Assembly: GCA_020444475.1 (NCBI GenBank)
Contig: JAHLKV010000003.1
Span: forward strand, 372,001-436,000
DNA length: 64,000 nt
Direction of reading: 5' to 3'
Origin: a bacterium
Lineage (GTDB): Bacteria; Zixibacteria; MSB-5A5; GN15; FEB-12
Each line of letters begins with the position of its first letter. Position 1 is the stretch's first letter. Position numbers and translations under genes: made by a program. The notes beneath the pieces are model-generated. The model was not told the origin of the DNA, ran no database searches, and was given only the letters and a program-made list of their open reading frames with translations. This document shows positions 8,003 through 17,392 of the stretch, piece after piece.

Positions 8003-9406
8003 ATGGTCTATTTCTGGGCTACGCTCACCTATCTCGTCCTCCTGATAATCGTCGGTGCCTGGCGAAGCACCGTCGTGAAATCGCAAGACGACTTCATGGT
8101 CGCCGGACGGCGACTCAGTGCGAACGTGCTGGTGGGAACGCTCCTCGCCACCTGGATAGGGTCGGGATCAATCATCGCCGGCGCCGGGCTGGCCTATGAA
8201 AAGGGAATCTCGGCCATCTGGTTCGACATCGGGGTCTGGATCGCCATCGTGATCCTCTATCTGATCGCCGGCCGCGTGCGGAAGTTCGCACAATACACCG
8301 TCCCCGACATTCTCGAAGCTCGCTACAATCGATACGCCCGCGTGCTGGCAACAATCGTTACTATCATTGCCTACACGGCGATCGTCAGCTACCAGTTCCG
8401 AGCCGGCGGTATGGTGCTCAACCTCGTCACCGGCTTACCAGTCGATACCGGCATGGTTCTCACCGCCCTGTTTGTCATCGGCTACACCATGCTGGCCGGA
8501 ATGATCTCGGTCGCCTACACCGATGTCGTCAACGGCATCATCATGATCCTCGGTCTCGTCATCGCGCTCCCATTCATGCTCAACAATATTAATGGCTGGG
8601 AAGGTCTCTCGACCGCCCTGCCCGCGTCGCATCTGGAACCGCTCGGGAACATGACACTCATCGAAGCCCTCGGTTATACTCTGCCGACCCTCTTGCTGCT
8701 CCTCGGCGAATCGGGCATGTATCAGCGGTTCTTCTCGGCGCGCGATGAACGCACCGCAAAGCGCGCGGTCGTCGGCTGGATTTTCGGCACCATCTTCCTC
8801 GAGACGCTGATCATCGTGCTCGGTATCGTCGGACACGGGCTCTACAGCGACATCGACCCAGAAATGGTCATTCTCCACTCCGTGAAAAACTCCCTGCCGA
8901 TCGCAGTCGGTTGCCTCGCGCTCGCGGCAATCGTTGCCGTCATCGTCTCCACCGCAGATTCGTTTCTCCTCGTGCCATCAACCAACTTCATGCGCGATAT
9001 CTACCAGCGCTTCATCAATCCCCACGCGTCACAGCAACAGATGGTCCACCTCTCACGTGTGGTGGTTGTCATCCTCGGCATCGTCGCCTTCCTCCAGCTT
9101 CGCTTCTTCGAATCCGTGCTTGAAATGGCGCTCTACGCCTACACCATGTACGGCGTCGCCATCACACCCGCCCTGCTGGCCTGCTTCTTCTGGAAGCGCG
9201 CGACCACCGCCGGCGGTGTCTGCTCCATACTGGGCGGCATGATCGTCACACTCGTCTGGGAAACAGCCGGTCAACCACTCGAACTGCCGACTGTCTACCC
9301 GGCACTGTCTGTTTCACTGTCGCTGCTCGTGGTGGTGAGTCTTCTCGGAGCGAAACCGAGCCGCACGCAGTGGCAACCCTTTTTCGAAGATGCATTGTCC
9401 GACTAA
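8003..9406 (+). CDS. sodium:solute symporter family protein
   Basis: The 467-residue polytopic inner-membrane protein has about a dozen hydrophobic segments. Family features are the early SQDDFMVAGRRLSANVLVGT, then TWIGSGSIIAGAGLAYEKG and the VADSFLL-like ISTADSFLL stretch near residue 320. Members of this family (SSF/SLC5 type) import small solutes such as proline, pantothenate or sugars with Na+. The substrate cannot be assigned. The gene follows a terminator and has its own promoter. No Shine-Dalgarno precedes the ATG, and the TTGACA-type promoter ends only a few bases before it, so the mRNA is probably leaderless. Confidence 0.88.
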   Translation: MVYFWATLTYLVLLIIVGAWRSTVVKSQDDFMVAGRRLSANVLVGTLLATWIGSGSIIAGAGLAYEKGISAIWFDIGVWIAIVILYLIAGRVRKFAQYTVPDILEARYNRYARVLATIVTIIAYTAIVSYQFRAGGMVLNLVTGLPVDTGMVLTALFVIGYTMLAGMISVAYTDVVNGIIMILGLVIALPFMLNNINGWEGLSTALPASHLEPLGNMTLIEALGYTLPTLLLLLGESGMYQRFFSARDERTAKRAVVGWIFGTIFLETLIIVLGIVGHGLYSDIDPEMVILHSVKNSLPIAVGCLALAAIVAVIVSTADSFLLVPSTNFMRDIYQRFINPHASQQQMVHLSRVVVVILGIVAFLQLRFFESVLEMALYAYTMYGVAITPALLACFFWKRATTAGGVCSILGGMIVTLVWETAGQPLELPTVYPALSVSLSLLVVVSLLGAKPSRTQWQPFFEDALSD

Positions 9407-9488
9407 GTGGTCGGTTGCGTGTTCAATGGAACTTCTCGCGACGACGAGCGTTTTCTATAGGACATAGCCTAGTAAAGGATTGTGCGTT

Positions 9489-10166
9489 GTGACCGATGTG
9501 AACTATATGCCCTTTGCGATAAAAGACTGCACGCTGATCACCCGGATGGCGGGTATATCGACAGCTATGAATCTGCGGGAGTTGCAGGAGCGGATCCGTA
9601 TCTGCCCCGAAGAATGCCTGTTTCATCATTTCAGCGAGACCGTGATTCGACCGACTTTCGACGATCCCGAGTTCCACAACGACTTCGCCGTCTGGGCCCG
9701 GCGCCAGCTGCGCGACCGCGTCCTCGCCGAACGACTCGGCATCATCAATCCGTACAAACTCGACAGCCTGGAGGAACTTCGCGATGTCGTCCTTGATGTA
9801 CTCGAGGAACGTCTCTCCGAAGTCAACCACATTCCCTGGGCGCCGCCCGGACAGGACTTCCAGTTCATGCAGGCCGTGACGGTCGTCTTCGACACCGGTA
9901 TCACCCTCGATACACCGCAGCAACTGTGTGATCAGCTGCCGCACATGTCCCTGAGCTCGATCTATTACCATTTCGTCGAGGCCCGTCGTCGCGGTGACGA
10001 CAAACTCGACGACTTCACGCTCTGGCTGCAGGGATTCGGCGACGGTATCTCACCTATCACCGATGCTCTCCGCGGCGTGGAGTTCTACTTCGTCTCACTG
10101 TGGGAACTACAGAAGCGATTGGTCAGTGCTGTGAAAACCGCCTTACCGGAGTGCGCTCATGACTAG
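9489..10166 (+). CDS. DUF5752-like protein of trehalose operons
   Basis: The product is about 225 residues, soluble and rich in acidic and aromatic residues, with no signal peptide. It matches my recollection of the DUF5752 type often found beside trehalose synthase genes (LRELQERIRICPEECLFHHF; DFTLWLQGFGDGI). Function is unknown; a role tied to the glycosyltransferase is an inference from position. I chose GTG at 9489 because AAAGGA lies about 9 bases upstream; a TTG at 9480 would sit on top of it. The last 8 bases overlap the next gene, so translation is probably coupled. Confidence 0.7.
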   Translation: MTDVNYMPFAIKDCTLITRMAGISTAMNLRELQERIRICPEECLFHHFSETVIRPTFDDPEFHNDFAVWARRQLRDRVLAERLGIINPYKLDSLEELRDVVLDVLEERLSEVNHIPWAPPGQDFQFMQAVTVVFDTGITLDTPQQLCDQLPHMSLSSIYYHFVEARRRGDDKLDDFTLWLQGFGDGISPITDALRGVEFYFVSLWELQKRLVSAVKTALPECAHD

Positions 10167-11397
10167 AACGCTGGTCGACTACGAAGCGGTCGTTGGCGCT
10201 GATGCTATCTCTCAGCTCCGGCAGGCAGCCCGCGATCTCAAAGGCGCCACCGTCGTGCACGTCAATTCCACGCGCGAAGGTGGTGGTGTCGCCGAGATCC
10301 TCTCCTGGCTGGTTCCGCTCATGAATGACCTCGGACTCGAAACCCGCTGGGAAGTTATCGAGGGCCACGGTGAGTTTTTTAACGTCACCAAGATGTTCCA
10401 CAACGGTCTGCAGGGCAATCAGGTCGTCCTTACCTCCCGGCACACCGACGTTTACGAAAAGACGGTCTCCGACAACTACGAACGCCTTCGCCCGCTGCTC
10501 GAATCGGCCGACTTCGTCTTCATCCACGATCCGCAGCCGGCCCATCTGCTCGCGCTGTGTCCGAACCGCAAGGGGAAATGGATCTGGCGCTGTCATATCG
10601 ATGCCAGCCATCCCAACCGCAAGGTCTGGAACTATATCCGCTCGCAGGTGCGCGGCTATGATGCCTCGATCTTTTCGATGCCGCAGTTCGCCCAGCGCCT
10701 CGAGCACCCGCAGTTTATCATCGCACCCAGCATCGATCCTCTCTCGGACAAGAACGTCGATCTGCCCGATGAAGAAATCAGTAAGGCCCTCGATACCCAC
10801 AACATCGATCCCGAGAGACCGATTCTGACTCAGATTTCACGATTCGATCGCTTCAAGGACCCGGTCGGCGTCATTCGCGCCTTCCAGCTGCTGAACGGAA
10901 CTGTCGATGCCCAGTTGGTCCTGGCCGGTGGTGGCGCCACTGACGATCCTGAGGGCGCTGTAGTACTCGAAGAAGTCCGTGAGGCGGCCAACGGCAACAA
11001 GCTGGTGCATATTCTCGAATTGCCCCCCGATGCGCACCGCACCATCAACGCCCTGCAGCGCGCTTCGGCCATCATTCTGCAGAAATCGCTGCAGGAAGGG
11101 TTTGGTCTGACCGTCACCGAAGCGATGTGGAAAGGCAAACCCGTTATCGGCGGCAATGTCGGCGGTATTCGGCTCCAGGTGCACAATCATCACACCGGTT
11201 TCCTGGTCGACACCCCCGAAGGGGCCGCCCTGCGCTTGCGCGAGCTGATGAGTCGTCCGGAGAAAATGCACACAATCGGCCGTACCGCCCGTAAGTTCGT
11301 GCTCGATAACTTCCTGCTCAACCGTCACCTGCGTGAGTACCTCACTCTTATGCTCGGACTCCGCCGGGGACTTGCCAATCATCTCATGACCGATTAG
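10159..11397 (+). CDS. treT: trehalose synthase, glycosyltransferase TreT-like (GT4)
   Basis: The 412-residue product has two Rossmann-type halves. The N-terminal part carries the TreT-like signature VHVNSTREGGGVAEIL. The C-terminal part has the GT4 nucleotide-sugar motif EGFGLTVTEAMWKGKPV beginning near residue 313. Enzymes of this family make trehalose in one reversible step from nucleotide-diphosphate glucose and glucose. The start ATG overlaps the stop of the DUF5752-like gene. OtsB and OtsA follow, so this operon holds two separate routes to the same sugar. Donor preference (UDP- or ADP-glucose) cannot be told from the sequence. A related GT4 activity such as sucrose or trehalose phosphorylase-like chemistry is a weaker alternative. 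Confidence 0.82.
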   Translation: MTRTLVDYEAVVGADAISQLRQAARDLKGATVVHVNSTREGGGVAEILSWLVPLMNDLGLETRWEVIEGHGEFFNVTKMFHNGLQGNQVVLTSRHTDVYEKTVSDNYERLRPLLESADFVFIHDPQPAHLLALCPNRKGKWIWRCHIDASHPNRKVWNYIRSQVRGYDASIFSMPQFAQRLEHPQFIIAPSIDPLSDKNVDLPDEEISKALDTHNIDPERPILTQISRFDRFKDPVGVIRAFQLLNGTVDAQLVLAGGGATDDPEGAVVLEEVREAANGNKLVHILELPPDAHRTINALQRASAIILQKSLQEGFGLTVTEAMWKGKPVIGGNVGGIRLQVHNHHTGFLVDTPEGAALRLRELMSRPEKMHTIGRTARKFVLDNFLLNRHLREYLTLMLGLRRGLANHLMTD

Positions 11398-11406
11398 ATT
11401 GGCCGG

Positions 11407-12192
11407 ATGCAGATACTCTCTCCCCGATTCGACAGATCAACATTCTTCACCTCCGTCTCCGAAAGTGCGAAAAGCCTCTTGCTGCTCGACTACGACGGTA
11501 CCCTCGCCCCCTTCCGTCCGGAAAGAACACAGGCGGTACCATACGAGGGCGTGCGCGAGCGGCTCACCAGGCTGATCGCCTCGAAGAATACCCGAGTCGT
11601 GATCGTCTCCGGCCGGTGGACCAAAGACCTCATCCCCCTCATCGGACTCGATAAACTGCCTGAAATCTGGGGCTGTCACGGCGCCGAACGCCTCAGCGCC
11701 GACGGTGCCTACTCGATTACGCCCTTGCCGGAACATGTCGTAGCCGGACTGGTCGCCGCCGAGGACTGGGCGCGAGCCGAAGGGCTGGAGTCGTACTGTG
11801 AACGCAAACCTATCAGCGTGGCCTTCCACTGGCGCGGTCTGCCCGCCGCCACCGCCGAAGACATCAAGCGACGTGTCACGATACACTTCTCGCACGCGGT
11901 AGGGACGCCGTCGCTCGAACTGAAGAACTTCGACGGCGGCCTTGAACTCAAATACACCGATATCACCAAAGCCCGCGCCGTCAGGAGCCTTCTGGGAGAA
12001 GTGTCCGACAACACGCCACTGGCGTATCTCGGCGATGACATGACCGATGAAGATGCGTTTGCGGCGCTTGACGGTCGCGGTGTCCGCGTGCTGGTGCGGA
12101 AAGAACTTCGTCCCACCGCCGCTGATCTCTGGATTGTCCCGCCCACAGAGCTGCTCGAGTTTCTCGACGACTGGCTCGGCGCGACCGAATGA
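11407..12192 (+). CDS. otsB: trehalose-6-phosphate phosphatase
   Basis: The 261-residue HAD-superfamily protein has DYDGT with Asp28 (nucleophile) and Asp30, SGR at motif II, and GDDMTDEDAF with Asp210/211/214 for Mg2+. These are the usual signs of OtsB, which dephosphorylates trehalose 6-phosphate. It starts nine bases after the TreT-like gene and is followed by otsA, its partner in the pathway. The length is normal for the family. Confidence 0.93.
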   Translation: MQILSPRFDRSTFFTSVSESAKSLLLLDYDGTLAPFRPERTQAVPYEGVRERLTRLIASKNTRVVIVSGRWTKDLIPLIGLDKLPEIWGCHGAERLSADGAYSITPLPEHVVAGLVAAEDWARAEGLESYCERKPISVAFHWRGLPAATAEDIKRRVTIHFSHAVGTPSLELKNFDGGLELKYTDITKARAVRSLLGEVSDNTPLAYLGDDMTDEDAFAALDGRGVRVLVRKELRPTAADLWIVPPTELLEFLDDWLGATE

Positions 12193-12317
12193 TCCGTTAG
12201 CACCGCGTTTGGCGTTTTCGGCTTTTCCTTGCCCTGCCTCCGGCGAAGTCGTACCTTACTGTACTTATCCCAATGCGATGCACTGCCTATCGCACGTAAG
12301 CAGAATCTGGAGTGTTC

Positions 12318-13787
12318 ATGGATATATCACCGAACCAACTGGTAGTCGTCTCAAATCGACTCCCGGTCGCCATATACAAAGACGATGCTGATGAATGGCA
12401 TGTGAAGTCCAGCCCCGGCGGACTGGTCACGGCGCTCGACCCGATTATGCGACAATCAAAAGGCGTATGGATCGGCTGGCCCGGATGCAGCTCCGAAGCG
12501 CCCGCCGAGCAACTGCTCATCTCTCACTCAGAAGAAAAGCAGTATACGCTTGTCCCGGTGCCCGTTACCGAAAAGGAAATTGCGAAATACTACCGCGGTT
12601 TCTCCAACCGCACTATCTGGCCGCTCTTCCACGACCTGCTCGGCTACTTCTCCTTCGACCTCGACAACTGGCGTGTCTATCTCGAAGTAAACAAGCGGTT
12701 CGCGGAAATCACCGCCAGGTCAATCGATGACCATGCGTTCCTCTGGATCCACGACTATCAACTGATCTATGTCGGGCACTTTCTGCGCGAAATGGGAGTT
12801 AAGCACAAGCTGAACTTCTTCCTGCATATCCCCTTTCCGTCGGTTGACCTCTTCCGCCGCCTCCCCTGGAATCAGGACCTGCTGCAGGCGATGCTCAAGT
12901 ACGACCATCTCGGTTTTCAGACGCCCGCCGATCGACGCAATTTCATCTCGTGTGTGAAATGGCTGCTCCCCGAAGCCAAACGTGTTGTCCACAAGCGCCA
13001 GTCGGTGATCAAGTACGACGGTCGCGAGATCCTGCTTGGCTACTATCCCATTTCCATAGATTTCAAGGAATTCAACGATCTCGCCAAAACCAAGGAAGTC
13101 TCCGAAGCCGTCTGGTATCTACGAGAAAACACCAAGGCCAAATCGATCGTCCTCGGCCTCGACCGTCTCGACTACACCAAAGGCATCCCGGAACGATTCC
13201 TCGCGTTCGAGCGCATGCTCGAAAAATACCCGGACACTGCCGGGGAGTTGTCGCTGCTGCAGGTCGTCATCCCGTCCCGTTTGAACGTTCCCGACTATCA
13301 AGACCTCAAAAGTCAGCTCGACGGTCTTGCCGGACGAATCAACGCCCGCTTCTCGCGCCAGGGCTGGACTCCCATCGACTACCAGTTCCGCGAGCTCGAC
13401 CGCGTCCAATTGGTCGGACACTATCTGGCCTGCGATATCGCGCTCGTGACTCCGCTGCGCGACGGCATGAACCTGGTCGCAAAAGAGTACTGCGCGGGGA
13501 ATATCCACAACGACGGCGTGTTGATTCTCTCGGAGTTCGCCGGCGCCGCGCCGCAACTCGCAAAAGGCGCCCTTATGGTCAATCCGTTCGATCTCGAGGG
13601 AACCGCCGATGCCATCTACGCCGCGTATCTTATGCCGAAAGAGGAACGTCAGCGCCGCATGCGAACACTTCGCTCCGAAGTAAAACGACACGATGTCAAA
13701 CACTGGGTGGATTGGTTCCTCGGATCGAAGCAGTTGGAGAAACTGGATCGCCTGACGGCCCGGCCAATCGAGAGCACGCGAACCTAA
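12318..13787 (+). CDS. otsA: alpha,alpha-trehalose-phosphate synthase
   Basis: The 489-residue GT20 enzyme joins a nucleotide-glucose to glucose 6-phosphate. Visible motifs are VVVSNRLPV at the start, [47 protein letters not shown] and the donor-site [15 protein letters not shown] chose ATG 12318 because GGAG ends 5 bases before it; a GTG at 12312 overlaps that site. The gene is 125 bases from otsB, so it may also have its own promoter, though none is clear. Its stop codon abuts the stop of the convergent SGNH gene with no spacer. Confidence 0.95.
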   Translation: MDISPNQLVVVSNRLPVAIYKDDADEWHVKSSPGGLVTALDPIMRQSKGVWIGWPGCSSEAPAEQLLISHSEEKQYTLVPVPVTEKEIAKYYRGFSNRTIWPLFHDLLGYFSFDLDNWRVYLEVNKRFAEITARSIDDHAFLWIHDYQLIYVGHFLREMGVKHKLNFFLHIPFPSVDLFRRLPWNQDLLQAMLKYDHLGFQTPADRRNFISCVKWLLPEAKRVVHKRQSVIKYDGREILLGYYPISIDFKEFNDLAKTKEVSEAVWYLRENTKAKSIVLGLDRLDYTKGIPERFLAFERMLEKYPDTAGELSLLQVVIPSRLNVPDYQDLKSQLDGLAGRINARFSRQGWTPIDYQFRELDRVQLVGHYLACDIALVTPLRDGMNLVAKEYCAGNIHNDGVLILSEFAGAAPQLAKGALMVNPFDLEGTADAIYAAYLMPKEERQRRMRTLRSEVKRHDVKHWVDWFLGSKQLEKLDRLTARPIESTRT

Positions 13788-15302
13788 CTAGTTCGCTTCG
13801 GCAGCGTTGAAGTCCGACGCTATTTCCCGCCCCAACGCCCGCGCGATCAACTGGTGACCGCGAGCGGTCGGATGGCAATGATCTACAAACAACGCCTCCC
13901 CGCCCGATGTCGCGAAGATCGCCGGCAGATCGATCACCCGTACATTGGGCAACGTCGCCAGTCGTTGCAATCGCTCCACATATCCTCGCTTGATCCGCAG
14001 CGAGTAGTAGTCCGCCTGCAAAGCGGAGTCAAGCCAGATATATGCCGAGGATGAACTGCCGATGTGGGTCGTCAACGAATCCGGTCCGGCCGAAAGTGCC
14101 ACAATGCCCCTGTTAAACAGAATCGGCGACCCGGCCGCATTCACCTCGACGCTGGAATCGCCGCCATGCAAGTCAACGAATACTCCCCTCGCCGTCTCCA
14201 GACAAAGAGCTGCCGAATCGAACACGCCCGCCGACCAGTAAGAAACACCGAGATTATTCCATCCGACCGCATCTCCGGGCTGTGCCTCCAATCGCCGCCG
14301 CACACCGGCCCGATACTCTTCGGCAGGGAGTGTGTCGCTCGGCGCTGAGGCCCATACCGCCCGAGTAATGCGATCCCCTTCGCCATACAGCACGCGAAAT
14401 CGCGCCGGGCTGAGACAGTAGTGTATGTTTCGCTGAAGTACCTCACGCATGCGCTCCGGCAGAAGAATCTCTCCATCCTCATCGGTGACATGCCTGAAAA
14501 TCCGAAACTGCAGACCGGCCGGCCACAGGAGCGGTACCGGCGGCTCGCACACATACAGCCGACAATCGCGGCTCGCACAAAAAGCGGCAATAGTGCGCAC
14601 ATTCTCTTCGAATCTCTCCGGCGATACGCGCACCACCAACGCGGAGTCCGATTCACTCCGGTCGTCCTTCGCCAGCATAGACCGGAGAACACGATAGAGA
14701 GACAGGTGCGATGCCGCTCGGCGAAGACCCACCAGACGCTGCATCTCCAGCAGGCGATTATCGCTCACGGGACCGGATACCGAGGCATCGTTATTCCCAC
14801 AGTAAAGCACCACGGCATCGGGATCAAGGTCATCCCCGCGCAGTTCCACCAGCCGACGGATCTGCTCCGAAGAGTAACCGCTCACCGCAGCGTTGAGAAC
14901 CTCGATCGGCAGGTCCTCTCCCAGCGAAGATCGAAGCTCCAGCGGAAGCAACGCCGCGAATGTCTCTTTTCGGGAACGAAGTCCCAACCCCACCGGTGAG
15001 GAATCGCCGAGCACCACAATGCGAAAGACGCCCGGCGCCTTCGGCCTCAGCTCATCGCCAATGAAGTGATCATGATTAGTCTTGATGAGAGGATTGTCGA
15101 GATCGGCTTTAAACCGCCACAGCAGGGCAGGATCGGGTTCGTGCCAATCAAAGAGCTCGGAGAAAAACCTCGTCTGCCATCCCGGCGCAAGAGACTCCTC
15201 CGAAGAAGGCGCGAGCGATCTCTCAATCACTCGCGCGCCACCTTCAAGGACACCCAGCCCGATCAGCGTACCGATCAGGGCAAATACTATCTTACGCCCC
15301 AT
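13788..15302 (-). CDS. membrane-anchored SGNH/GDSL-family hydrolase
   Basis: The 504-residue protein begins with a single hydrophobic segment (about 5-22) that should anchor or export it. The hydrolase blocks are VVLGDSSPVG (nucleophile Ser), NAAVSGYSSEQ (Gly block), YCGNND (Asn block) and VDHCHPTARGH (Asp/His block), which is a full SGNH set. Proteins of this type deacylate or deacetylate lipids and glycans; the substrate is unknown. A middle stretch (about 330-390) with GWNNLGVSYWSAGVFDSAALCLETA resembles a TPR unit. The next gene on this strand lies 68 bases upstream. Confidence 0.8.
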   Translation of the reverse strand: MGRKIVFALIGTLIGLGVLEGGARVIERSLAPSSEESLAPGWQTRFFSELFDWHEPDPALLWRFKADLDNPLIKTNHDHFIGDELRPKAPGVFRIVVLGDSSPVGLGLRSRKETFAALLPLELRSSLGEDLPIEVLNAAVSGYSSEQIRRLVELRGDDLDPDAVVLYCGNNDASVSGPVSDNRLLEMQRLVGLRRAASHLSLYRVLRSMLAKDDRSESDSALVVRVSPERFEENVRTIAAFCASRDCRLYVCEPPVPLLWPAGLQFRIFRHVTDEDGEILLPERMREVLQRNIHYCLSPARFRVLYGEGDRITRAVWASAPSDTLPAEEYRAGVRRRLEAQPGDAVGWNNLGVSYWSAGVFDSAALCLETARGVFVDLHGGDSSVEVNAAGSPILFNRGIVALSAGPDSLTTHIGSSSSAYIWLDSALQADYYSLRIKRGYVERLQRLATLPNVRVIDLPAIFATSGGEALFVDHCHPTARGHQLIARALGREIASDFNAAEAN

Positions 15303-15370
15303 GGGATCTCAGAATCGTCCGCATTCTCACTGAATATCGAACGACGTCAATTGATTCTGCAATCGTTGCT

Positions 15371-16393
15371 TTACGGATTCGACTGCGGCGCGGCTCCACC
15401 CGGCATTCCCGGCATCTGCTGCGGCATGTAGCCTTCAGGAATCTCAAACTTCAACGAATCAACCGATTCATTCCTCACCGCCGTAACCTCCGAGGTCATC
15501 GACAACATCTGGAAATGCCCGGTCGGCGCCGGCATACTGGTCGCCTGGGCATACATCCGCGCCAGACTGAGGACGATCGATACCATGTCCTGCTGAGAGA
15601 GGCTGTCCGATGTCTGCGCAGTCGGGTCACTGGTCGTAGCCGCCTCCATCACGATCGACGTCTGAATCGGTACGCCGTCGAGGGAGTTGATCTCATCGGC
15701 AACATCAGAAAACGCATGCGCCATCTGGCCGAAGAACGACAACAGAATATTCGCCAGCCAGTTCGGATCGACACCCAGTGCATCCATCACCGACCGCGTC
15801 TCCGCGATAATCATCTCCGCCTGCGGGAAGTCCCTGGAGTACCAGACATCGGTCTTGAGAAAAACCGAATCCGTCGCCAACTGATCGCTCGACCCGGTAA
15901 TCAAAATCTCCATCTTCTGGCAGGGAAAGCCGTTGATCGTCTTCTGCTCGACACTGTCATTGACAACCACCGACCAATGGGAATTCGTGAACAGCTTGAC
16001 ACCCGGCGATGCTCCACCCGATGTATCGAGTGACGCGAACTGCTGCCGCATGCGTTCGAAATTGCTGCGGATGGAACCTAACGGCATTTCGACATAGCTG
16101 CTGTCACCCTCCGGCGGAAGCAGCCACATCACGCCCTTGTCAAGACGAATGATCGTGCTGTTCTCCTGCGTAACGGTGCTGTCGCCCGTCATGGTCGGGC
16201 TGGACATCTCCACCATCGTGTGAACCGCCTGCCTGCCTTCGGCATAGTACTGCGTCTGGGTGACCGTGCCGCTGAACACACCGGGGACCTCGATACTGGC
16301 CGTCTGGTCGACCACGACATCCTTCCCGGTCTCGGAACTGCTGCAGGCCAGCGCCAGAGCCGCCGCAGCCACAACGAAAAGCCGTTTTGTCAT
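15371..16393 (-). CDS. putative lipoprotein, DUF4412-like
   Basis: The 340-residue lipoprotein has the lipobox LALACS at about 14-19. The mature part contains TIIRLDKGVMWLLPPEGDSS and KTINGFPCQKMEILITG, resembling the LolA-like fold of DUF4412 proteins (read state of a secreted beta sheet, then a helical part). The C-terminus is rich in Met, Pro and Gly. Function is unknown. A good site AAGGAG precedes the ATG, and a promoter lies about 20-50 bases upstream. The family call is from pattern memory. Confidence 0.7.
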   Translation of the reverse strand: MTKRLFVVAAAALALACSSSETGKDVVVDQTASIEVPGVFSGTVTQTQYYAEGRQAVHTMVEMSSPTMTGDSTVTQENSTIIRLDKGVMWLLPPEGDSSYVEMPLGSIRSNFERMRQQFASLDTSGGASPGVKLFTNSHWSVVVNDSVEQKTINGFPCQKMEILITGSSDQLATDSVFLKTDVWYSRDFPQAEMIIAETRSVMDALGVDPNWLANILLSFFGQMAHAFSDVADEINSLDGVPIQTSIVMEAATTSDPTAQTSDSLSQQDMVSIVLSLARMYAQATSMPAPTGHFQMLSMTSEVTAVRNESVDSLKFEIPEGYMPQQMPGMPGGAAPQSNP

Positions 16394-16419
16394 GCAATCA
16401 CTCCTTAAAGGTTTTGGCT

Positions 16420-16448
16420 AACATAGGACCGTTGTCGTCGGCCGCCAA
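16420..16448 (-). promoter_or_regulatory. promoter of the lipoprotein gene
   Basis: On the minus strand there is TTGGCG (16443-16448), a 17-base spacer and TATGTT (16420-16425). The leader would be about 20 bases and contains AAGGAG. Confidence 0.55.
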
Positions 16449-16469
16449 GCACTTTGTCTGAAAACCACG

Positions 16470-17213
16470 TTATCGGAGCTTCTCTGCCACGGCCATGATC
16501 TCCATCTCGTCCAGCTGCGGACGGCGGCGGTTCCACTGCCCCGCTGTTCCGCCCCATACATGCAGCTCTCGGAAACCGGTCTGCCGCAGCATAAGGATCA
16601 GCTCCGATGGCACATAACCGCGTTCCCAGCCGATACGTTGTGACGTGCCGCCGGGAACGGCCTCCACCTCACACAGCTGGGCGAGCGAGACAGGATCGAA
16701 TACACCCTTGTCGATATCCTCCTCCTGATGCAGCCGAATGGTCCGACACGCATTCAGCACGGTCAGTATCAACCGACCGCCCGGCTGCAAACAGCGGCTG
16801 ATACAGTGCAGAATACGCATCCCCTGGTCAAACGGGTCATGACCGGCACTCAGCAGCCCGAACGCCCCTTCGCATAAACACAGGGCACCATCGTAACGGC
16901 GGCCGGTCGAAAAGCTGGTGGCGTCAGCCTGAAGCCACTCGACCTGTACGTGAGATTGCTCGGCTGCTGCACGGGCCTGCGCCAGCATTCCGGAAGAGAT
17001 ATCCAGCCCGGTGACTTCATATCCACGGCCAGCCAGTTCGATCGCATGGCGGCCCACCCCGCACCCGACATCAATCAGCGGCGCCTGATCGCGGACACAA
17101 AGCTCCTGCAGAACAAAATCGACCTCGGATACGGTGTTCGTGGTGAACTCATTCTGCAGATAGTATGGCGCGTGTTGATCAAAAAACGACGCCCACTTGT
17201 TCTCTTCATCCAT
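16470..17213 (-). CDS. class I SAM-dependent methyltransferase
   Basis: The 247-residue soluble protein has the SAM-binding motif LIDVGCGVGRHAIELA, followed by VTGLDISSGML (the acidic residue that binds ribose), QADATSF and LQPGGRLILTV. The substrate is unknown; small-molecule methylation is likely from the general type. I chose ATG 17213 (protein begins MDEENKW) because AAAGGGGA sits six bases upstream. A longer frame to 17291 lacks a site. Confidence 0.85.
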   Translation of the reverse strand: MDEENKWASFFDQHAPYYLQNEFTTNTVSEVDFVLQELCVRDQAPLIDVGCGVGRHAIELAGRGYEVTGLDISSGMLAQARAAAEQSHVQVEWLQADATSFSTGRRYDGALCLCEGAFGLLSAGHDPFDQGMRILHCISRCLQPGGRLILTVLNACRTIRLHQEEDIDKGVFDPVSLAQLCEVEAVPGGTSQRIGWERGYVPSELILMLRQTGFRELHVWGGTAGQWNRRRPQLDEMEIMAVAEKLR

Positions 17214-17333
17214 AGTGTATCCCCTTTCCATTTGGCATCCGCTCCCGGTCTCACACCTTTCCCCCCACGGCTCGACAACCCGGATCGACACGGGTAAATA
17301 ACACTATTCCCGACGGGTGAACAACGGATAGAA

Positions 17334-17367
17334 ATAGAAAGGCCGCCCGCAATGAAGCGGACGGCCT
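17334..17367 (-). terminator. intrinsic terminator of the sigma factor gene
   Basis: Read on the minus strand, an 11-bp stem AGGCCGTCCGC/GCGGGCGGCCT with loop TTCATT is followed by TTCTATTTC. The stem sequence recurs in the terminator at 37383. Confidence 0.8.
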
Positions 17368-17392
17368 GGCAAAGACGTCGTGTTGAGTCGAA

